From assembly GCF_001659605.2 (NCBI RefSeq), contig NC_035164.2, positions 20,306,000 to 20,369,999 on the forward strand: 64,000 nucleotides of DNA. Reading direction: 5' to 3'. Below the pieces are notes generated by a model. The model searched no databases. It was given only the letters and a program-made list of their open reading frames with translations, and was not told the DNA's origin. Positions 55,882 to 64,000 of the stretch are shown piece after piece. The position numbers and the translations under genes are program-made. Each line of letters begins with the position of its first letter. Positions within the stretch are counted from its first letter, which is position 1. The stretch is from Manihot esculenta. Lineage: Eukaryota; Streptophyta; Magnoliopsida; Malpighiales; Euphorbiaceae.

Positions 55882-58226
55882 TGTAACGATCCGAAAATCG
55901 GACCGCTACTGGCACTAGGATCCAGGTCGGCTTAAGGCCGCCGGGACCGTAGCAAGCCCAACATACGTCCTGTGAACCTGTTTAACCCCATACATGATCA
56001 ACAACATACATAAAAATTTAAAACTTTTCCTTTCATTCATACACCAAACTCAACCTGTGCATGCACTATACATAACATAATCATAAGCATTGACCCCTTA
56101 GTGGGATCTCATCAGTGCCCCAAAGGGTGGCATAACATGTGTTCAGTTGGTTTACATAAACATCATAAGACATCTAAGATCATATATTAAAAGGGGTACC
56201 ATACACATAGGGTCAAGCACAATCTCTAATCCTCAATATCATTACATTACATAACTATTCACAACTTTACATTATTTTACAATTTATCATGTCCACATTC
56301 TATCTATTACATACATATGACTTCATTACTCTTGCTGACCTCCTGGTCTACCCTGTACCTGCAGACCTAGGGGTTAAGGGAGAGGGGTGAGCTACTAGAG
56401 CCCAGTGAGCAGAATAATAAAACATTTAAAACATATGATAACATGGAATGCATCACATCACAGCTAATCACATCAAGGATGAACTTGTCACCAATAGCCC
56501 TCTACATATCCAATAGTGTCAGAACGTAGAATGGGTCCTGGTCTTTCTCTTACATAGCATAACATAACATTCCAATGTGCCAGAACGTAGAATGGGTCCT
56601 GGTCGTTCTCTTACATAGTGCCAACGAACGTAGAATGGGTACCACTGGTCTTTCCTTTCCATACCGTACATATTATATCGTCACATCATAGGTCAAGGGC
56701 TATGGATCATTCAACATTCATCCACATCAACAATAAATTATGCAATGCAACATATTCGTGAATTCTAATGCAACAACCTAATATATCTCATGGCATTAAT
56801 GATGCGTGAGTCATGCTAAAAAAATGTCCATTATTTGCTTTAAAACGTAATAAGTCATTCCACTCACCTCTGGATAGCTCTGACCAGACACTGGAGCAGC
56901 TGACTCACTGCTGGGGTCCTCGGTTCCTCGGGTCCGAACCTACACAGGTGGACTCAAATGAGGGACCAAACATATATAAACAAAACTCTAAACTACTCCC
57001 CAAAAACCCCCTAAAACATCATGAAACAACCATAGAAAAACATGCAAAGGAGGGCTGGACAGGGCACTTTCGGCGGCAGGTTCGGCGGCCGAAAGTCCCT
57101 CTAGAGCCGAAAGTCAGGCAGGTTCGGTGGCACCTTCGGCGGCCGAAACTCCCAGACAGAGACGAAACTCATGCATGTTCGGCGGCCGAAACTGCCCTCC
57201 AGAGACGAAAGTCCTCTTTCGGGGGCAGGCTTCGGCAGCCGAAGGCTGCCTCCACAAGCGGGTTCGGCGACCGAAAGTTCCTTCGGCGGTCGAACCTGAG
57301 TTTCTCCAAAGTGGCAGAAACTCAGCTCCAACATGCACAAACGCCTCCTAAACCTTTCAAACATGCATAAACCTATTCTACAACACTCCCAACATACACA
57401 ATCAAGCATACAAGTTCATAGGGGTCTCAAACTAGCCTAAACCCCAACTACAACACATCAACATACCCATATTGCTCAAAAACACTCATTAAACCCATAA
57501 ACTCAAAACAACCTAAACATGCATTTCTATTCCATAAACTTGTATAAAACTTGTTTAAAACACTTCATAAGCTAGAGATCGATTCTTACCTCTTGAAGAT
57601 TTAGAGTAGAGGCGATCTAACTTGGAGTTGGGAGAGATTTTAGCTCCTTGGGTCTCCAAGCTCAAAACTTGACCTTTTGCTCAAAAATCTTCAAAACAAG
57701 GTGAAAACTAGTGAAAATCGTGAAAGATTGGAAGGAAAGAACTCAAGATCGGTGAGGGACGGCGGAGAGCTCACCTTGGCCGAAAATGGGGGAAAAGCTC
57801 GCCCGTTTTCGGCTAAGGGACCCTTTATAGGTGGCTGGCCAGGCCACATTCGGGAGCCGAACGTGCCTCCGCATGCATGCCATGTTCGGCGGCCGAACCT
57901 GGACTTCCCTCACTTAAGCTTTCGGGGGCCTAAAGCACTCCCGAAGTACATGCATGTTCGGCGGCCGAACTTGAGGTTCGGCGGCCGAACTTGAGGTTCG
58001 GCGGCCGAACTTGAGGTTCGGCGGCCGAACTTGAGGTTCGGCGGCCGAACCTGAGTTTTCCTCCAAGGCTATTTTCATGCAAAAACTCATTTCTTTCTTG
58101 ATTAAAAACATAAAACACATTAAAACATTTTATGAAAACATGCTTTTACCCTTCTAGAGGTCTCCGACACCCGAGATTCCACCGGACGGTAGGAATTCCG
58201 ATACCGGAGTCTAGCCGGGTATTACA
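55882..58226 (-). repeat. Element K 3' LTR
   Basis: 2345 bp, the longest of the group. The hairpin units are a shortened variant (GCCAGAACGTAGAATGGGTC, about 56515-56655). The downstream palindrome cluster is about 57066-57300, the TATA-like sequence 57823-57829 (minus), and the U3 array is expanded (57957-58049). Confidence 0.94.
57957..58049 (-). repeat. Five-copy 20-bp tandem array of the palindrome
   Basis: TTCGGCGGCCGAA starts at 57957, 57977, 57997, 58017 and 58037, with the constant linker CTTGAGG. Other LTRs have two or three copies here. The companion cluster near 57883 has only one. Confidence 0.97.
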
Positions 58227-58263
58227 TTCTCCCTCCCTTAAGAACATTCGTCCCCGAATGTTC
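58227..58263 (-). promoter_or_regulatory. Polypurine tract and inverted repeat of element K
   Basis: The minus strand reads AAGGGAGGGAGAA (58239-58227). GAACATTCG (58242-58250), loop TCCC, CGAATGTTC (58255-58263). Confidence 0.87.
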
Positions 58264-58325
58264 CTCATCTAGCACATGCAAAGCATACAACATAACATAC
58301 ACATAAAACACACATAAAACTAACC

Positions 58326-61300
58326 TCAGAAGAGATAAGGGTACTGCTGGAGCATGGACTCCCGTGTCTCCCAAGTGCATTCTTCCATATTGTGGTGGTT
58401 CCAAAGGACTTTCACCATCGGGATTTCCTTGTTCCTTAGCTTTCTAATCTGGGTGTCTATGATCCGTACTGGCTGTTCAACATAGGTGAGATCCTCTTGG
58501 ACCTCCACATCAGGCTCACTAAGAACCTTGCCCGGATCTGACACAAACTTCCTCAACATCGAAACAAGGAAAACAGGATGGATTCTTTCCATCGAAGTAG
58601 GTAAATCCAGCTTGTACGACACATTCCCAATCTTTTGCAAGATTTCAAAGGGTCCGATGTATCGTGGGGCTAGTTTACCTTTCTTCCCAAAGTGAACCAC
58701 TCCTTTCATAGGAGACACCTTAAGCAATACCAGATCCCCCCTCCTGAAACTCTACTTGCCTTCTGCGGATATCTGCATAACTCTTCTGTCTGCTTGCAGC
58801 AGTCTTGATCCTTTCTCTGATTATGGGTACCACCCTGCTGGGGATCTCTACTAGCTCAGGCCCTGCCAAGGCCTTCTCTCCAACTTCCTCCCAGCAAACT
58901 GGTGACCTGCACTTCCTTCCATATAAAGCTTCATATGGAGCCATCCCGATGCTAGCATGATGGCTGTTATTGTAGGCAAACTCCACCAAAGGTAGATGCT
59001 GCCTCCAAGAACCGCCAAAATCCAGCACACACATTCTAAGCATATCCTCTATCGTCTGGATGGTCCTTTCTGATTGTCCGTCCGTCTGTGGATGGAAGGC
59101 AGTGCTAAAATCCAACTTGGTACCCATGGCATTCTGCAGACTCCGCCAAAACCTGGAGGTGAACTGGGGCCCTCTATCTGACACTATCGAAACAGGAACC
59201 CCATGCAGTCTGACGATCTCATCAACATACACCTGCGCCAACTTGTCCACATAATAGCCACTCCTAACAGGGATGAAGTGAGCAGATTTGGTGTGTCTAT
59301 CCACAATCACCCATATGGAGTCCAATCTGTTGGACGTCGCCGGTAACCCCACTACGAAGTCCATAGCTATATTCTCCCATTTCCACTCTGGAATAGGTAG
59401 CGGGTTAAGCATTCCAGCCGGCTTCTGATGTTCCAGTTTCACCCTCTGACACACTTCGCAGACTGACACAAACTGTGCCACTTCTCTCTTCATAACTGGC
59501 CACCAATAAACTTTCCTCAAATCTTGGTACATTTTGGTGGCTCCGGGGTGAACGCTGTATCTTGCATTATGAGCCTCTCTCATAATGTCTCCTTTTAGCC
59601 CTATGTCATCTAGTACACACAATCGACTCCCATAGCGGAGGATCCCCTTGTTGTCGAATTTGAACTCACTATCTTTGCCTGACTGAACAGTCCTGGCAAT
59701 CTTTACTAACTCTGGGTCCTCATGCTGTTTCTGAGCCACCTGCTCCAGAAACACGGGTGCCACTCTCATCTGAGCAACTAAAGCACCTGTACCAGACAAC
59801 TCCAACTGTAGACCTTGCTCTATGAGCTTGTAAAACTCCTTCACCACTGGTCTCCTCTCTGCAGAAATATGTGACAAACTGCCAAGTGATTTTCGGCTTA
59901 AAGCGTCTGCCACAACATTCGCCTTACCTGGATGGTACTGTATTTTGCAATCATAGTCACTAAGCAGTTCTACCCACCTTCTCTGCCTCAGATTTAGATC
60001 CCTCTGACTCAAGATGTACTGCAGGCTCTTATGATCTGTGAAGATCTCACATTTAACCCCGTAAAGGTAGTGCCTCCACATCTTGAGTGCAAAGATCACT
60101 GCTGCCATCTCCAGGTCATGTGTGGGGTAATTCAACTCATGCTTTTTCAGCTGTCTAGAAGCATAAGCAATCACCCTTTCATTCTGCATTAGCACACAGC
60201 CCAGTCCCACACAGGACGCATCACAGTAGACTGATAAGTCTTCATTACTAGATGGCAGAGCTAACACTGGTGCTGAAGTCAACCTCTTCTTAAACTCTTC
60301 AAAACTCTCTTCGCACTGGTCAGTCCATATAAACTTTTGATTCTTCCTGGTTAGTCTGGTCAGAGGAGCTGCAATCTTTGAGAAGTCCTGGACGAACCTC
60401 CGGTAGTAACCTGCCAAACCCAAGAAACTCCTGATTTCTGTCACTGAAGTGGGTCTAGGCCAGTTAGCCACAGCTTCTATCTTCTTGGGGTCCACCTCTA
60501 TCCCGCTCTCTGACACTACATGTCCTAAGAATGAAATGCTCCTCAGCCAGAACTCACACTTTGAGAACTTGGCATACAAGCCATGTTCCCTCAAGGTCTG
60601 CAGAACCAACCTCAGATGATGGGCATGCTCCTCTGCGTTCCTGGAATACACCAAGATATCATCTATGAAGTCAATAACAAAGTGATCCAGGTATTGGCTA
60701 AACACTCTGTTCATGAGATCCATGAATGCTGCAGGGGCGTTGGTTAACCCGAACGGCATCACAAGGAACTCATAATGCCCATATCTGGTCCTGAAAGCTG
60801 TCTTTGACACATCTTCCTCCCTTATCCTTAGCTGATGGTACCCCGATCTCAGATCTATTTTGGAGAAACAACCCGCTCCTGCTAGCTGGTCGAATAGATC
60901 GTCGATCCTTGGCAGAGGGTACCTGTTCTTGGTAGTGACTTTGTTCAACTGCCTGTAGTCGATACAAAGTCTAAGAGATCCATCCTTCTTTCTCACAAAC
61001 AAGACTGGAGCACCCCAAGGTGAGGTACTCGGTCGGATGAAGCCCTTTTCTACCAGCTCTTGTAACTGCTCTTTCAACTCCTTCAACTCGGCTGGAGCCA
61101 TCCTGTAGGGAGGAATAGAGATCGGTCTAGTTCCAGGCATCAATTCTATCTCGAACTCTATCTCCTTAGCAGGTGGTAAACCTGGCAGCTCGTCTGGGAA
61201 GACATCCTGAAATTCTCTGACAACTGGCACTGAGGCGGGCTCCCTGACCTGACTACTAAGCTCCCTCACATGAGCCAAATACCCCTGACATCCCTTCCTA

Positions 61301-63308
61301 AGCAACCTACGAGCCTGAAGAGCTGATATCAGACCTCTAGGTGTACCCCTCTTGTCTCCTCTGAAGACAACCTCTGACCCGTTCTGATCTCTGAACCTGA
61401 CTACCTTGTCTCTGTAGTCCAAGATAGCACCATGGGTAGATAGCCAATCCATCCCTAGAATGACGTCAAAATCTGTCAAATCTAGAACCACAAGGTCGGC
61501 AGAAAGGCATCTTCCCTCAACGAAAACTGGACTGTACTGGCAGACTGACTCTGCCACTGACGGGTCACACTTGGGTCCACTGACCCATAGGGGACACTCT
61601 AACCCAGAGACTATCAGACCCAAACTCTCAACGGCTCTCGGAGCAATAAAAGAATGAGATGCACCCGAGTCCATTAATGCATACACATCAGAACACCCAA
61701 TGATGAGATTACCTGACACCACGGTGTTGGATGTGTTAGCCTCCTGCTGAGTCATGGTGAAGATCCTGGCTGGGGCTGATGGACCTTCACCTCGGGAACC
61801 AGAAGAAGAGGCTGCCCCTCTCCCTCTACCTCTACCACTGCCCTGAGTTGTGGCTGGAGCTGCTGGCTGTGCCACACTACCAGAAGCTGTTTGCTGGGGC
61901 TGACCCATAAAAGGTGCTCTAGGACACTCCCGAGCCATGTGTCCCTCCTGTCCACATCTGAAGCATGCATTAGTCCCAGCCCGACACACTCCCTTGTGTG
62001 GCTTCCCACACCTTAGACATTCTGTACCATCTGAGCCTGAGCTCGAGCCACCGCCTAATCCCAGACCGGATTTCAACTTACTCCAGAACTTGTTCTTCTT
62101 CGGCTTCTTGGTGGTGTTACTCCACTTCTTGCTAACTGAACTCTGAGAAGAGAGACCTGGCCCTCCTCTGCCTGGGGGTCTTAACCCCTGAAGACTGGGT
62201 CACTGACTGCTTCACTGACCCCTCAACTATAGCACTAGCCTCCATCCTTCGTGCCATATCCACCATAGTATGGAAACTTTCCCTCTCAACTGACTGAATC
62301 AAAGAGGAGTACCTAGAATGCAGTTTCATAACATATCTCTTGGCTTTCTTCGAATCTGTATCTAGAGCTTGCCCTGAAAAAGGCAATAGCTCCAAGAATT
62401 TATCCGTGTACTCCTCTATACTCATGTGTTCTGTCTGCCTCAGCTGCTCAAACTCAATCATCTTCAGTTCTCTGGAACTGTCTGGAAAAGCCCATCCAGC
62501 GAACTCATTTGCAAACTCCTCCCATGTCATGCCGTCTAGTCTTGGGTCCACATAACATTTGAACCATTCCCGTGCCTTTTTGCACTTTAAGGTGAACCCT
62601 GCCATCTGAATGGCCCTGCTGTCATCTGCCCCTAGCTCATCGGTTATCGTCTTCACTACTCTCAGGTATTCAAAGGGATCATCCCCTGACTTGTACTTGG
62701 GAGCATCCAGCTTAAGGTAATCTGTCATCTTCACTTTGCTCCCACCGGCTGAGCTAGGTCTAGAAGGTTGAGTAACTGGGGCTGCTGGTTCTGTAGGTGG
62801 TGGAGGTGGGGGTGCAGCATTCCCCGAGGTGGGGTTTGCTGGGTTAGGATAGAAGGGTGAGGGGTGGATAAGCTGGGTACTGTGGGTAAGGTGGATAGAA
62901 AGGTGGATAAGGCATGTAGGTAGGGTAGGGGTTAAAGCTGGAGTAATCCGATGTACCTCCCATCGGATACCCTGAACCCTGCGGGAAGGGTGGATAATGG
63001 GGTGGAAAACCATACCCCGAGGCCTGAGCGCCTCCCTGTGACTCTCCTGTCCCTTCTTCCGTCATGCTGACATCCAGATTCCCATCCCTCTTCTGATCCT
63101 CTTCCATAACCTCCCTCACATCTGAAGAACTCCCTCCTCTATCTGTCCCCCTTCTGCTAGCATCAAAAGACCTTCTAAGGTCCCTTGACACTCTTTCTCT
63201 GTTTGATCTACATGACATTGCCCTAGGCAATGCAGAAGGACGGGCGCTCGTGCCCTCATCCTCAGGTGGCACTCCAGTCAATCTTGCCGATCGACGGGTT
63301 CCTCTCAT
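58326..63308 (-). CDS. Element K Gag-Pol polyprotein, no nonsense codons, three +1 shifts
   Basis: Starts [12 protein letters not shown] at 63308 and ends YPYLF at 58326. Order: P/Y-rich N-terminus, gag core ([18 protein letters not shown]), CCHC knuckle ([14 protein letters not shown]), protease with the canonical DSG ([11 protein letters not shown]), RT (FIDDILVYS), RNase H ([10 protein letters not shown]) and integrase. The integrase has the zinc region, MDFVVGLP, an intact [12 protein letters not shown] and [10 protein letters not shown]. The chromodomain [15 protein letters not shown] ends the protein. The register changes three times, each within or next to a G/C run: near 62861-62864, 62174-62178 and 58736-58741. 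At each, one extra base is present relative to sister elements. These could be real mutations or homopolymer errors in the assembly. Apart from them it looks capable of encoding the full polyprotein. Confidence 0.93.
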
Positions 63309-63579
63309 CCTGTTTTCTGAAAAACAGCACACAACACTAAAAACATTAGCATCATATGGTTCATGTGGAAACACATGAACCTGCATCACATACATATCAT
63401 TCATATCATAGCATTAATGCACATGTATATAATCATGGCATTTCACATCATCATACAAGACAGGACTCAACATCCTATCCTAGTAGACATGATCTTCCTA
63501 TTGTGCTTGACCTTCTATAACATCTATGAGCCCGACACTCTAGGTCCGACCATATGAACCTAGGGCTCTGATACCATTC
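63309..63579 (-). promoter_or_regulatory. Element K leader with PBS (63565-63576)
   Basis: TGGTATCAGAGC on the minus strand, three bases from the 5' LTR. The 256-nt leader up to the gag ATG resembles those of A and B. Confidence 0.9.
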
Positions 63580-64000
63580 TGTAACGACCCGAAAATCGGA
63601 CCGCTACCGGCGCTAGGATGCAGTCGGCTTAAGGCCGCCGGGACCCGTAGCAAGCCCAACATATGTCCTGTGAACCTGTTTAACCCCATACATGATCAAC
63701 AACATACATAAAAATTTAAAACTTTTCCTTTCATTCATACACCAAACTCAACCTGTGCATGCACTATACATAACATAATCATAAGCATTGACCCCTCAGT
63801 GGGATCTCATCAATGTCCCAAAGGGTGGCATAACATGTGTTGAGTTGGTTTACATAAACATCATAAGACATCTAAGATCATGTATTAAAAGGGGTACCAT
63901 ACACATAGGGTCAAGCACAATCTCTAATCCTCAATATCATTACATTACATAACTATTCACAACTTTACATTATTTTACAATTTATCATGTCCACATTCTA
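63580..64000 (-). repeat. Element K 5' LTR, partial
   Basis: Begins TGTAACGACCCGAAAATCGG and is colinear with 55882-56303. It is cut by the end of the window. Confidence 0.93.

Larger units (their letters stand above)
55882..64000 (-). mobile_element. Element K: Tekay-like retrotransposon, continues past the window
   Basis: Minus-oriented: 3' LTR 55882-58226, polypurine tract 58227-58239, Gag-Pol 63308 to 58326, PBS 63565-63576, and the first 421 bases of the 5' LTR (63580-64000). It carries the best preserved coding region in the window and is inserted in LTR H2. Where the two LTRs overlap (55882 on and 63580 on) they are almost identical, suggesting a recent insertion. Confidence 0.93.

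Noticed and set aside
57957..58049. CRISPR-like array of short repeats
   Set aside because: The spacers are identical 7-nt linkers, repeats are 13-nt palindromes in a plant LTR, and no cas genes exist here.

Overview
This window is plant nuclear DNA, almost certainly from a eudicot. About 51 kb of it is a pile of nested LTR retrotransposons, next to a 7.4 kb left flank that holds the only host-like gene start seen. The evidence for a plant is a PP2C gene start with short plant-type introns, Ty3/gypsy chromovirus polyproteins with a C-terminal chromodomain (Tekay/Del-like), primer-binding sites matching initiator tRNA-Met, copia-type LTRs and a Mutator-like element with a 9-bp target duplication. 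I saw no bacterial-type gene, CRISPR array, rRNA or tRNA gene.

Layout. 1-7396: AT-rich flank with a decayed gypsy gag (1120-2139, minus), a copia reverse-transcriptase relic (4481-4966, minus) and the first two exons of a protein phosphatase 2C gene (5356-5892, minus). 7402-19660: element A, a minus-strand Tekay-like retrotransposon flanked by ATTAT duplications. It carries a third, internal LTR (14945-17255), so it is a recombinant. 20383-21992: solo LTR G, related to element F. 22353-23435: a Mutator-like non-autonomous element with about 137-bp terminal inverted repeats. From 23811: a copia-type LTR (H2) that was split first by element D (23944-55491) and again by element K (55882 to beyond the window).

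Element D is the old host of most of the nest. Its 3' LTR was split by solo LTR C, and C was split by the complete element B (25224-35189). Its pol was split by element F (39769-45572), a gag-only element whose PBS differs from the others. Its gag was split by solo copia-type LTR H (48286-52051), which was split in turn by solo LTR I (49092-51324). Every completed insertion has a 5-bp target duplication, perfect except for one mismatch each at F and G. Taking F or H out with one duplication copy puts the D reading frame back in register, which supports the boundaries independently.

Function and state. A, B, D and K each encode one Gag-Pol frame: Gag, CCHC knuckle, protease, RT, RNase H, integrase, chromodomain. 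D has at least 12 nonsense codons and one frameshift, B has five nonsense codons and A has three. K has no nonsense codon, only three +1 changes inside G/C homopolymers, so it is the least damaged copy. A and B share one TAG inside the integrase core.

The most unusual signal is a 13-nt odd palindrome (TTCGGC-N-GCCGAA) that forms small arrays in two places of every Tekay-like LTR. Its copy number varies, even between the two LTRs of B. The same palindrome-rich module also sits in the LTRs of the unrelated element F but not in its relative G. I made all alignments by eye; percent identities and insertion ages were not computed.
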